A program made the translations under genes and the position numbers. DNA of 64,000 bases from Theristus sp. LFF4_11. Taxonomy: Eukaryota; Nematoda; Chromadorea; Monhysterida; Xyalidae. A model generated the notes under the pieces. It ran no database searches. It saw only the letters and a program-made list of their open reading frames with translations, and was not told the origin of the DNA. The DNA lies in NCBI GenBank assembly GCA_030248135.1, contig JASANC010003005.1, positions 159,052-223,051 on the forward strand. Reading direction: 5' to 3'. Below, piece by piece: positions 48,801 through 57,356 of the stretch; within the stretch, counting starts at the first letter, position 1; each line of letters opens with the position of its first letter.

Positions 48801-50153
48801 GGGTCACAAATCCTGTTCATGATAAAAAAATTTTAAAATTTATTTGTAGTTTCTTTTTTCCAAAAGGTTTCACTTTCCAAAAAAGCAAACAGAACGAACA
48901 TCATTGAAAATACACTGTAACATGTGAACATCGATATTGTTATTTTATTATTTCATTACCAAAATCACTTCGTGTGGTTTAATATTGTTCGTGCTGGCGA
49001 AAATTCTCCGGGCCGGAATTCTCCGGGCCGGAATTCTTCGGGCCGGAATTCTTCGGGCCGGAATGAGCGGGCCGGAGTTTTTCAGGCCGGAATTAGCGGG
49101 CCGGAATTGTACCCCCCCCCCGATGAAAGTCCATTTCCTACCCCCATTTATTACCGTTTCTGTGCGTCAAACAACTGCCGGGGATTCTTCTCATCCAGGC
49201 AGCCGGCGCCGAGCCCGCAGGCGATCGACAACAGAAAGGGCAACGTGCCAGCGGACGGCAACGCCACGGCTGGCTGGTTGCCTGGAAATGTGACTTGAAT
49301 TGGAATTTTGTTGAAGTTGTTTTGACTATAGCTACTAAAAATAGAATTGTTGAAGTTTGGGTTGGCCTGTGGTTCTGTTCTGTTCGGTTTTATTCGGCGC
49401 TTTCAAGCGTTTTTTGTGTGTTTTTATGTTTTACGTTGTTTTATGGGTCTCCGTATCTCATGCTGTCTTAACAGTTTTAGCGGAGCATCCCGCATTCTTG
49501 CGAAATAAAATGAATGAATGAATGAATGTCAGGCAAATGCACAAGAGAAAGGAAACAGGTTCCAATCCAGCAAGCTGGCTACACAGCCAGTTACACTGCA
49601 TGCAACCGAATATTTGCGTGGAAACGAAGTTCAGCGCCAGTTTGTTTTATATGTTTGCTTTGTTTTATATGTCTGGACCACTACGAGTACTGGACAGTGG
49701 ACACCGTTCTGTACGTGGTTTCGTTGCGCATGTTTTGGGCGCATACGCAGTCTAATTCTTGAGACTGCGCGGTCTCTGGCGAACAACCGAGAACTCGACT
49801 TTGAGTCCTCGGGACACTCACAAACACTGTCATCCGGTGTCAGTATCAGATGTCGAAGGGCCAGCAGAACACAGATCACGGCTGGCGCGAAGAACAGTTG
49901 CGCGATGAATTGTCCCTGGAGAAGGAACGGGGCGGAAACAAGATGAGGAGCGTAAAGTACGTGCGCGACTCGTGAAACCGACACAGAGAAACGAAACTAC
50001 TGTGCTTAATGTCGATAAATGTACGAGAAAACACTTTGTTTCGAATAGTAAAGCCGTCTTGTTGAACGAACGTACCGGACTTCGAAAGCGAAGTTTCCCG
50101 TCGATTCGAACCAACAGCGCGACTTGTCGCGCCCATCTCAATGTTCGTCCCAT
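24795..50153 (-). CDS. ABCA-subfamily full-length ABC transporter with very long ECD1, complete
   Basis: Lipid-exporter-type ABC protein. Forty-nine exons, all in phase, 2944 aa: 50076-50153, 49822-49915, 49155-49293, 45318-45672, 44807-44998, 44444-44753, 44014-44153, 43549-43760, 42646-42970, 42223-42429, 41499-41674, 41338-41396, 41162-41250, 40880-41054, 40040-40290, 39638-39892, 39275-39387, 38941-39193, 38668-38845, 38375-38561, 38171-38290, 37827-38074, 37369-37597, 37148-37241, 36868-37050, 36685-36799, 36286-36476, 35999-36155, 35687-35897, 35117-35408, 34933-35043, 34694-34768, 31380-31545, 30782-30889, 30572-30643, 30216-30482, 29959-30132, 29569-29718, 29331-29485, 28832-29029, 28472-28562, 28188-28390, 27721-27868, 27227-27468, 26873-27023, 26690-26796, 26270-26485, 25482-25748, 24795-25101 (a few edges may be off by 1-2 nt). 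TM1 is at about residues 30-50 and ECD1 (ALPSAGTLPF onward) runs to about 1550, followed by TMD1. NBD1: GRNGSGKST, YCPQNN, LSGGQ, CVLDEPTAGVD, THH. TMD2 follows, then NBD2: GMNGSGKTT, YCPQQNN, CSGGT, LLLDEP, TSHS. The start ATG leads into LRWARQVALLVR before TM1, as in the family. Confidence 0.96.
25762..25836. mobile_element. Mini-MITE, copy 2 (ABCA intron)
   Basis: About 75 bp with near-perfect arms gcattcatgaagcagtattt ... aaatactgcgtcatgaatgc. It begins 14 nt upstream (minus strand) of the NBD2 signature exon edge at 25748. Confidence 0.85.
27912..28071. mobile_element. CACGTG palindromic MITE, copy 4 (ABCA intron)
   Basis: Termini ttattatggggaatcat ... attccctattatta. Internal arms ggtggtcacgtgatgcatgc / gcatgcatcacgtgaccacc are fully complementary. 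It lies between exons 27721-27868 and 28188-28390. Confidence 0.85.
29094..29280 (+). mobile_element. tRNA-derived SINE (ABCA intron)
   Basis: Head gtcaccgctcgtggcc, tRNA-like promoter boxes (ggtggtagcgctttag and ggatcgagcccc), body 'gatgggcgccttactcgg', and a (CAA)n tail. It runs antisense to the host gene in the 301-nt intron 29030-29330. Confidence 0.85.
29734..29940 (+). mobile_element. tRNA-derived SINE filling an ABCA intron
   Basis: The best-preserved copy: gtcaccctcgtggcctggtg, A-box-like tggtagtgcgttag, B-box-like gggatcgagccccg, then a tRNA-unrelated body and a (CAA)n tail. It occupies about 207 of the 240 nt between exons 29569-29718 and 29959-30132. Confidence 0.9.
31925..33532 (+). 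repeat. 149-bp tandem array, copy B (ABCA intron)
   Basis: About nine units of 146-150 bp (starts near 32186, 32333, 32478, 32626, 32776, 32926, 33076, 33225 and 33371), with the same leader (about 31965-32185) and trailer as copy A. It lies in the 3.15-kb intron between the NBD1 exons 34694-34768 and 31380-31545. The final units are the most diverged in both copies. Confidence 0.9.
33533..34603. mobile_element. Long-inverted-repeat element, copy B
   Basis: Inverted termini (33533-33675 and 34455-34603) match those of copy A. The segment 33680-33990 is the reverse complement of about 1930-2300 in copy A. The segment 33991-34255 is not in copy A, but matches parts of 56.8-57.18 kb (agatcagccgcagactaggag, gcgcgctccttgcaccc). 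Confidence 0.75.
34858..34917. repeat. Degenerate TTAGG-type minisatellite (ABCA intron)
   Basis: Repeated ttaggttcaggc / cttaaacttagg / taggcttaggt words over about 60 bp, between the NBD1 Q-loop exon and exon 34694-34768. Confidence 0.6.
35486..35630. mobile_element. CACGTG palindromic MITE, copy 5 (ABCA intron)
   Basis: Arms cagctgattggttggtgaa ... cgaccaatcagct, with gatgcatgccattctgtgc and its near-complement inside. It lies between exons 35117-35408 and 35687-35897. Confidence 0.8.
36535..36608 (+). repeat. (ATCA)n tail, possible retroposon 3' end
   Basis: 'gtcgaataaa' is followed by about seven atca units (36583-36608), next to a TMD1 exon. An aataaa plus tetranucleotide tail resembles the 3' end of a LINE or SINE, and a similar end occurs at 49.5 kb. 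No body is recognised. Confidence 0.4.
37600..37791 (-). mobile_element. tRNA-derived SINE filling an ABCA intron (sense)
   Basis: Minus-strand copy from gtcaccctcgtggtctggtg to a (CAC/CAA)n tail. Its tail ends at the acceptor ...caacag used by exon 37369-37597, so element sequence supplies the acceptor region. The whole intron (37598-37826) is 229 nt. Confidence 0.9.
40314..40633 (-). mobile_element. G-tract MITE, copy 3, internally deleted (ABCA intron)
   Basis: 320 bp. Left end taccgtattacc, right end ggaggtaatacggta, with C-runs and the aatcccccatgggggatt palindrome kept. It begins 23 nt upstream of the acceptor of exon 40040-40290. Confidence 0.8.
41687..41953. mobile_element. MITE, GTAAAGTCTTGCATATAAGG family, copy 2
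   Basis: 267 bp with perfect ends taccgtaaagtcttgcata / (ta)tgtaagactttacggta. It starts 12 nt upstream (gene sense) of the exon edge at 41674. Very similar to copy 1 at 9966. Confidence 0.9.
42491..42580. mobile_element. Mini-MITE, copy 3 (ABCA intron)
   Basis: Arms gggcattcatgaaccagta / tactgcttcatgcaggc around gcgtcactaaat. About 90 bp, between exons 42223-42429 and 42646-42970. Confidence 0.8.
43008..43239 (+). mobile_element. CRE-palindrome MITE, copy 3 (ABCA intron)
   Basis: 232 bp, same orientation and ends as the timeless copy, with TGACGTCA near both ends. It begins 37 nt upstream of the acceptor of exon 42646-42970. Confidence 0.85.
43287..43479. mobile_element. Palindromic element with CGTCA / GGCAC tandem motifs
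   Basis: Inverted ends gttcatactgacg ... cgtcagtatgaac bracket about 190 bp holding cacgtcacgtcacgtca and a (ggcac)n run. A partial match (catactgacg, then gcacggcacgtcacgtcacg) lies at about 58722-58800. Confidence 0.65.
43776..44009. mobile_element. CRE-palindrome MITE, copy 4, forming almost a whole ABCA intron
   Basis: 234 bp with the longest terminal repeats of the family (about 40 bp: tgtggatttattcaa, then cgtgtccggact and aaatgacgtca). The host intron is 43761-44013, so only about 19 nt of the intron lie outside the element. Confidence 0.9.
46016..49111. mobile_element. 3.1-kb foldback element (ABCA intron 3)
   Basis: Arms 46144-47427 and about 47431-48677 are inverted copies meeting at cagccttacagcggttgtaagg. 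Each arm holds about 2.5 tandem units of about 335 bp (marker ttcggggtcgctgaatt at about 46580 and 46925 in the left arm). The outer ends are inverted minisatellites of a 15-bp unit, ccggcccgaagaatt (46016-46130 and about 48995-49111). There is no coding sequence. It resembles Foldback-type elements in organisation. A later 300-bp insertion sits in the right arm. Confidence 0.9.
48679..48978. mobile_element. 300-bp TTAA-flanked MITE inside the foldback
   Basis: Termini accacacgaagtgattttt ... aatcacttcgtgtggt. TTAA lies at 48675-48678 and 48979-48982. The left foldback arm (about 46140-46150) shows the uninterrupted site with a single TTAA. This fits a piggyBac-type TTAA target, though the terminal sequence is not diagnostic. 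Confidence 0.9.
49430..49527 (+). repeat. Retroposon-like 3' end with (ATGA)n tail
   Basis: 'gcgaaataaaatgaatgaat' continues as about five tetranucleotide units and is preceded by 'agcggagcatcccgcattc'. It is consistent with a truncated LINE or SINE 3' end between ABCA exons 2 and 3. Confidence 0.4.
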
Positions 50154-51950
50154 GCTTTTACCGATTGTTTTTCATGCAGAAACAGCGTTTTTTGTCATTT
50201 TAGCAAAAAAAACAACAGCTGGTCCAAGGCACGATGAAATCAACTACCGGTTTTTATTTTGCCGAGGGATTGTCATACAGTCTCTACGAAAAATAGGGAT
50301 TTTCATGCATTTTTCATCGTCAACATGTTGATGCGGCTGTAATGAGCGGTTTTTGCCAGCCGCTTAGCAGGTGGACACGCAGTAATGCTGAACTTCGCAA
50401 TTATTTCATGTGTAAATAACAATAAACAAGAACGTGGACATGCGTTATGTAGATAAATAGAAGCAGTCGATCACAACGAGACGTCAGCAATGGTCATTTC
50501 CAGAAAAAAAACATTGTTAACGTAAACCATTTTTTGTTAACAGTTGGAAACAACAAAAAATATCAGATTCGAAAAAAACAGATTCGTGTTAGTTTTCGGA
50601 TTACACGACACAGCGTTTCGACACTCAAAACTGTCATCTTAAAAAAGTAACAGCGCGTGAAAAAAATTGAAAAAATAAATACAGTTTACAATAATGTGAG
50701 ACACAAAAATGCGACGTAATGTGGGTGATGCTGTGTCGTTGAATGAAATCAGTTTATTAAACTCACCACAAGAGGTTTGCAATAAAACCGTTTCTGCTGC
50801 GCAACACCCCCGTATTATGCTCGGTGGCCTGTGAAAGTATCGGGATTGTCTTGCGCTGGCTTTTGCCGCGTCGCGACAGACACACTTGCAACGCAACCAA
50901 CGTTTTTCATTGTTCAAACGTTTGAAACTGTGTGTGTTGTGATTGGTGATGGTATCGTCTGTATTGTTTGTCGCCGAAACAGTCAATACCGCATGTCACC
51001 TTTCGATCAGAGTTTGTGCAGCCACTCTCTCTTTTTCTCTCTGTTTAAACAACGGCGTCACTCACTTTTTCTACTCGAGAAGCTTTGTGACACGGTTTCT
51101 GCGGAATGCTGTACGATTGTTTTTATTGTGCTGTTGTTGCCGTGCTGCTGGTGTGAGAAGATCAACAACGGACAACTGGTTTTTTTAAAGAAAACTTTTT
51201 TCCATTCATTTGAAAAAGCGTCCCTAACGCAGAATAGTGAACGGCCCTGAGCTCTGAACGTTTTGGCCAAGTTGCGGTGATTGATTAACGTTCTGTTCTG
51301 TGCAGTTTACAGACAACAGTTTTGGTGGTATTTCAAAGACACGCTAAAAAATGTCTGTACTCATGTCCAGTGGCGTGTCCTGTCCAGCGCGATGTCCCGA
51401 AAATAAAAATTTCTTTATTTTAATTGATTTCCGGACGCCTACACGGCTCGGAACACGCGGCGGGACCCGCCATCGGACACGAGTTCGGACTTTTTTGGCA
51501 TGCACAGAATTTTTAAAGCGACCCATTGGCACGATAAACAATAAACAGCGCAACACTGATCACAAATGCTACGATTTGTACATTAGCATGGAATTAAAGC
51601 AGTTCGGTTTCATAGCAGAGGTTTTTCTTGCCATCACGGATCATCCGCTTTGGTGTGTGTTCGCGGTTTTTAAAGACAGCCGATCGTTCGCAGTTTGTGG
51701 CAGCAGGCAGTGCTCAGCACTCTAACAAGAGCTCGCATGCATTTCTTCTGAAAAAACAAACAAAAGTTGGCAATGAAAAAGGACTAGTCCGGTACTGAAG
51801 CCAGTTTTGCACAACTTGTAATGCTTTCTGCAAAATTCTGTAAAAGGTTTGCTGCTAAAGCTAAATTCACGTTCAAATTCAAATGCAATCAGCGCCGCCA
51901 CTAACAATTAGAGTAAGGTTGGATAACCTGCAATCTGTGGAGTATCTGAG
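50154..51950. other. ABCA 5' flank, no gene seen
   Basis: No exon with family support. The ABCA promoter and any untranslated exon should lie here. I see no clear core promoter element. Longer open frames near 50.8-51.25 and 51.35-51.7 kb (plus) look like chance. Confidence 0.4.
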
Positions 51951-51988
51951 GGAGAGGAGGAGAGGAATGGGATAGAATTTTTTTTGTC

Positions 51989-52275
51989 TTTTAAATTGGA
52001 AGGTATTTTAAATGTTTTTAATATGTTTTAAAAAGGGGTGTTGAAATATTTTTGAATGTTTAAATTAAGATTTAATTAAGTATTTTAAAAAATTATTTTA
52101 ATGTATAATGTAATTTGTTGGGTTAGTATTAAGTTTGTTTGGGTGTGTAGGTGTTTTTGAAAAAAAAAAAAAAGGAGAGAAAAAGAGGGTTTGTAGATTG
52201 AAAGGGGAGGAAGAGGAGTGGGGGGGTGTGGAAAAGTAAAAATGAAGGGAGGTGGTAGAAGAAGTGTAATAGTAT
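51989..52275 (+). other. 287-nt tract with no C on the plus strand
   Basis: Reading every base from 51989 to 52275 there is no C, while G is abundant (gggtgttg, ggggaggaagaggagtgg, a 13-A run). The only C just before it is at 51988, and normal composition returns from 52276. It begins downstream of the last DOMON exon I can support. Confidence 0.9.
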
Positions 52276-52389
52276 CTGCCTCAGCTCTCTGGTTTCTTAT
52301 TTCGGTTTTTATAGTTTTGAATACAATTTGTCAGCTAGAAAACTTAGAAAGCTGTATCGAATTAGCTGGTCAATTCAAGAAAACTTACG

Positions 52390-54926
52390 CCGATGGCATA
52401 TTTCTGCAAAATGTCGTCACATTGTGAGTGGTCGTCTCGCTCCGGACAAAAGGCGCCATTTGGCACGTGGTCGCTCGGTTGAACAACCTTGTTCTGTGGT
52501 GTCTGTGACACAATTTTTTTCAAAATGAACATTAAAAAAGAGAAAAATACAATAGTTGCTTGTGGTCGCTTATTTAATTTATCCAGCACTCTGAAGTTGC
52601 AGCTCGACTGGTGTGACTACTGGCTACATCAGGTACGTCAGGTTTGCAGCAAAACGAACGAATGAGCGGTGATTTTAGGCGATATTTTTAGCGAGGTCTG
52701 CATACCGACTGTATGACTGATGACTGCGGCAGCGACTGTGGACGTTGCAAAACATTGGGACGTTGTTGTTGCTGCTGGACTTGCTCGCCGGGGCGTGGAT
52801 GTACGTGATCTTGTGCGTCTAGTGAACCACGTCGTTGTTGTTGCATTTGAAGACTGCGTTGTTGTAGCTGGAGTTTGGTCTGCTCCGTCGCAAGTTGGTG
52901 TCTGTGATGTGCTCCGTGCTCGTGTGTGCTCAATGGACCACGGTGCTGTTGTTGCACTTGGGGACCACGTTGCTGTTGTTGATACGGTTGTTGCAGTTGT
53001 GCCCCAGGGCGTGGGTGTTCGTGACGTGTTTCATCATGATCTTGTCCTGTCAGCGGACCACGTCGCTGTTGTGGCGCTTGGGGACCATGTTGTTGTGGTG
53101 GTGTTTGGGTTCCACGTTGCTGTTGTGACACTTGAGGACCACGTTGCTGTTGTGACACTTGAGGACCGCGTTGCTGTTGTGACACTTGAGGACCACGTTG
53201 CTGCTGTGGCACCTGGGGACCACGTACTTGCGACCCGGGTCGTGGGCGTACATGATGATCATCGTCCTGTACGTTCAGCGAACCGCGTTGCTCAGCCAGT
53301 TGTTCGTTGGAAAAGCCGACGGCTTGGTGCGCTCGACGCGGCAGTTGTCTGACGCCCGGCTCTGGATGTCGGTGTGCACTTTCAAATGGAAATGCCACAC
53401 CGTTGGCGTTCCGAGGTGTACCTGAAGAGATGCAACAGTCCGGTTTCCTTGGTGGCATGATATCGTTTCCTCAAAGTGATTTTTGGCAATCATACGTTCG
53501 GATTCCACCTTGGTTTGCAGAATTGGTTCTCGGAGCCCGAATGCGTGACCGGTAAATAAATGGGAACAGTTTTTATCATCTTGGTAGAAACAATTCTCAA
53601 CATCTGGCAGCAGGGTGCACTGTAAGTGACGGAATGTCAGTCATTCATGTACCGTCGCAGGCAGCATCGCAACACAGCCGCGACGACGGCTCCGGACGGG
53701 CGTAGTGTCGTCCGTTCAGGAAGCCGCCGCTTGTCGGAAACTGAACAAAAGAGTTGTTTTGGTTTGCACAAAAAAACATGAAATCGGTTAGGAGAGCTCG
53801 TGTTGGTGACTTGCAAAGACTTGCTGATCCGCCTGGTCAGTTTCATTTTTAGTTTCAAAAACGGTTGTTTATGAGCGTTTCACAGTTACTTGATGAACAC
53901 GACAGCACGGGCGTTCATGAATGCCCACTGCCGGTTCAGAACACCATATTTTTTACATTTTTAATCTGAAGAAACTGAATTTATTCGCTTTAAAACGTGT
54001 TATTATCCACCAAGGACAATAAGTCCAGCAAGAAGGTCAACTATTCCTCGACCCTCTTATAGTGGCCTTTTTTCTGAGTTTTCCACAGACTCGCCCGTAT
54101 TCACTCACCCACCACTGATGGCATTCGTGTAGATTTTTGTCCTCGAAGTCGCCCGTGTTCAGTTTGCGGACAAACTTCGCGCGCAGCGTTCCATCCTGCC
54201 AGCTCCTCTCGAGCAGCTCGACGCTCGGCCGCCGATCGGCGCGCGGATACCCGCGGCCTGACGCCACGCGGTCGGACAGACTGACGAAGCCGTTCTCCAC
54301 TTTCAGCTCGATGAAGTCGAGATCGGTCTGTGTGGGGTTGGTATGAAAAATAAAACCAGTTTTTTTTGTTAAAAAATTATTTTTTTTCTTGCAAAAACAA
54401 GAAAACCGGTTTTTCACCTTGAAAATTTTTGGAAATTTTGGCAAGCTGAAAACTATTGGACATAATGATATCGCATAATTCGATTTTGCAAAAGTCAAAA
54501 AACGATTGGAAAATAAAACGGTTTCAAAACGGAAATAAAACCGGTTTTTTCTTGACAATATAAAAACCGTTTTTGATTGTAGAATGAAGGAATGTTTCGT
54601 GAGGAGACGGAGTGCGATGTCGGTAAGGAGACGTTTCTGATAGTTTCATTTCTGGTGGATTTTGCTTAGATTTTTTAGTGGTGTTCTTGAGGCTTGACTT
54701 ACTTTGCTACTGTAGTATGTTTGATCAAACCTATCACTCATGTCGTAAAATACAGAGGTCACGAACGAAGAAAAAAACGGGATAGTCACCATATTTGGGC
54801 CAAACGCCACGCCCGACCAGTGGTTGTTCGCAATAATGTGCGCCAGCTCAAAATAAACATCGTCATTTTGAATCGCCCAGCGCAGCTCGTAGCCACGGCC
54901 TGTGTAGAGGCCTTGGCTAAAAACAG
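52390..54926 (-). CDS. DOMON-domain protein with Gln-rich repeats, partial
   Basis: Five exons with matching phases: 54790-54926, 54109-54327, 53653-53740, 52706-53421, 52390-52503 (about 425 aa seen). The first two form a DOMON domain: YELRWAIQNDDVYFELAHI, HWSGVAFGPNM, then TDLDFIELKVENGFVSLSD and TGDFEDKNLHECHQWW. DOMON domains bind haem or sugar in secreted or membrane redox proteins. Next comes FPTSGGFLNGRHY with a Cys pair (RLCCDAAC), then a long Pro/Gln-rich stretch of tandem RGPQVSQQQ-like units, and a short Cys-containing exon (NGAFCPERDD, then CDDILQKYAIG) ending at a strong GTAAGT donor. The signal-peptide exon and 3' exons are not identified; a 3' exon may lie below 52 kb. No cytochrome b561 or other partner domain is seen. 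The exact subfamily is unknown. Confidence 0.8.
53105..53235 (-). repeat. 27-bp coding minisatellite (RGPQVSQQQ units)
   Basis: Four to five nearly identical 27-bp units encode RGPQVSQQQ on the minus strand. Looser versions (RGPQVPQQQ, HGPQAPQQR, RGPQVQQQH) extend over most of the exon 52706-53421. The unit number probably varies between alleles. Confidence 0.85.
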
Positions 54927-56740
54927 CTGAAAGAATGGACATTATTGGAGATTTCGTTGAGTTTTTGAACGTTTGAAAGAACCAAACCAAAAGAAATGAT
55001 TGAAAATTAATGTTCGAGATCATTTGTTGCTGTGCGACCCATCGGTTGAATTGTTAAACACAAAGCTTGGTTATATGAGAAAAATCTGAACACTTGAATC
55101 GTTTTTGGATGACACCTCCGTTCCCGCTTCTTCATTTTCCACCAAGAAACTGTTGCTTTATTGCTACATGCTCGAACGCTGCTACTAAAGTCGCGTTCAG
55201 GTGTTTTTTTGGAACGGATTCGTTTAACAGCAATTTTTTCAGCAAGGTTTCTCAGTGTCTTTTCGCATATACAATGTATTTTTTATCTAATATTTGGTTA
55301 GAAAACTGCGTTTCGGTTCCGAACTTGTTGAAGTCTTACCGGCAACGTTGCAGACGAACAATACCAAACCCGACCATGGCGTGATCATCGTTTCTTTGCG
55401 GCTGTATTTCAAGTTGCAGGATATTTTTCTTCAGGAAGATCTTGTGGAAAGTGTCTCTGCGAACACCACTGAATATGTTCAATCGACCATGTGTAACAGC
55501 CACACACGTGAAGAAATCATTCAAAAACGAGAAGCCCATTTGAATTTCATCAGTGTAGTCGCAACGCTTTTTCAATCAGTTTTTTTTTGAAATTTCACTG
55601 AAAACTGGCAGCTCCGGTTATTCGTTGTGTTGACGAATATTTTTCTGCGAAAAAGTGCGCGCGCACAGCGCTCTTTGTTGCACATGCACGAACAGTATCA
55701 TTGTCGCATGGATGTGTTTTTGGTGAACGTGCAGAAATCAACTTTTTTGTTACTTTTACTAAATCGAAACTTGACGTCGGTTTATGGAGAAATGCATGCA
55801 TGGATTATCATGCATTGATTTCTGTTATATCTTTTCGAATTGTATAGTGGCAAAAACAACTCTGACTGAATACAAAGACTACAGTATATCTGATACAACC
55901 GAATTTTCAGTGAGATGTTTAGTGTGGAATTTGAAGATTCAGTTTTGAATTACTACGTCCATTTGACAATTTATGGAATGATTGCGGTTTTACATATCCT
56001 ATATCCAAGACAACAATCTTCGCACATGGTGTACCTGCTGCTCCAGCTGTAATCTTGTCAAGACCAATTACGGTAAGTATCGTAATCAGCAGTTTTTGTC
56101 TTCACAAACAATCGCGGTTGTTGCAGTGATAAGTTATACACAACATTTGTTACGATTGCCGCTGAATTCAAATGACCATGCATAAGAAACACAATGACAT
56201 GAATACATGTGACATTATTCACCGCAATAATGTAGTAAATTGTGTGTCAAAGGACGTCAAAACAATGATTGCTGGTTTGTTTGTTTTGTTTGTGCGTGGT
56301 TTTTCTTGTTTTTCCACAAATGATTGACTTTTTAAAGTAATCACCAATTACAATAACTTTTTCCACCAATGCACAATTCAGAAGGTGCGAAGAGAATGTA
56401 AAAACCGGATAACGATTTTATTCTCTCGCAATGCATATTGATTTTCGTTTGTTGTTCATACGTTCTACTCGTTATTGCCACAATAAACCGCCGGCCACAT
56501 GGACATACATATGGTAGCACTCCACTAGAACCTTGCAAACACCGCAGTTTTAAAATCGAAGATCGAAATTAAAAAGTAAAAGCCGATATGTATGTCGCCA
56601 AACATTGTCGCAGTCTTTAGCACCGCATCACAAACACATAAACACACAAGTTAGAAAACATACGTAATTACTACATTTTTATGCAGCAAACGCATCTTGC
56701 ATTTTTTTGTTATTTTTCAGTGACTATAAAGCGGCATTCA

Positions 56741-57284
56741 TGAAGCGGTATTTAGTCAAGACGTTCAGTATGGCAGAATAAGTAAGGCCGTTTCTGTGTT
56801 CTTTATCAAGACGAGATCAGTCGCAGACAAGGAGTTGTCTTTTCAATACAAGAAGTTCGCTGTTTTTGCGGTTTCGCCAGGTAGACGCATACCGCGGTGC
56901 CCCCTGGCTCGTCAGTGCGACGGACACCAGGCAGAACTGCCGAAGCTGTTTTACCACAGACAGATCTTATAGTCTGGGCAAACAAGTAAGCCAAGATAAT
57001 TACCCGATCGTGTGTGCAAGGGATAAAGAACGAACAAAAACAGAATAGCACGAAGAATCAATTAGTCTAAAAACACGTCAAATTTGACACACAATTGAGT
57101 TTCTAAACGTCTTTTTTTAATTCAAATTTCGCGCGCTCCTTGCACCCGGGAAAAAAGCACCGGGCCATGTTTGTTTACTCGGCCATTCCGTGTAGCTCGA
57201 TGGAGCTCCATCGCTATCTACGTTGCGCATCATTTATGGCTGGCAAAGTCGTGACTTGTATACTACATTCATGAATGCGGCGGC
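56741..57284. mobile_element. Composite repeat related to the mini-MITE and to copy B interior
   Basis: The left end gcggcattcatgaagcggta and the right end cattcatgaatgcggc echo the mini-MITE arms, but enclose about 540 bp. The interior shares blocks with 33991-34255 (agatcagtcgcagacaagga, aaatttgacacacaattg, gcgcgctccttgcaccc). It may be a longer relative of the mini-MITE, or a MITE half beside another repeat. Confidence 0.5.
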
Positions 57285-57356
57285 TTTTGAAACGCACACA
57301 CACAAACACACGAATGACAAAATAACACAGAATAGTTGGCAAAAAACAAATCCAAA

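Noticed and set aside
52706..53352. Long plus-strand open frame opposite the Gln-rich exon, rich in Val/Ala/Asp.
   Set aside because: It mirrors the minus-strand repeat units. The minus frame joins in phase with DOMON exons at both ends, so the plus frame is a shadow.
55334..55490. Possible SEA-domain exon on the plus strand (GVIIVSLRLYFKLQ region) and a neighbouring segment 56010-56072 with a strong GTAAGT donor.
   Set aside because: The first segment looks SEA-like, but the two pieces do not join in frame, and I could not find start, partner exons or a consistent gene. Transcript data would settle it.
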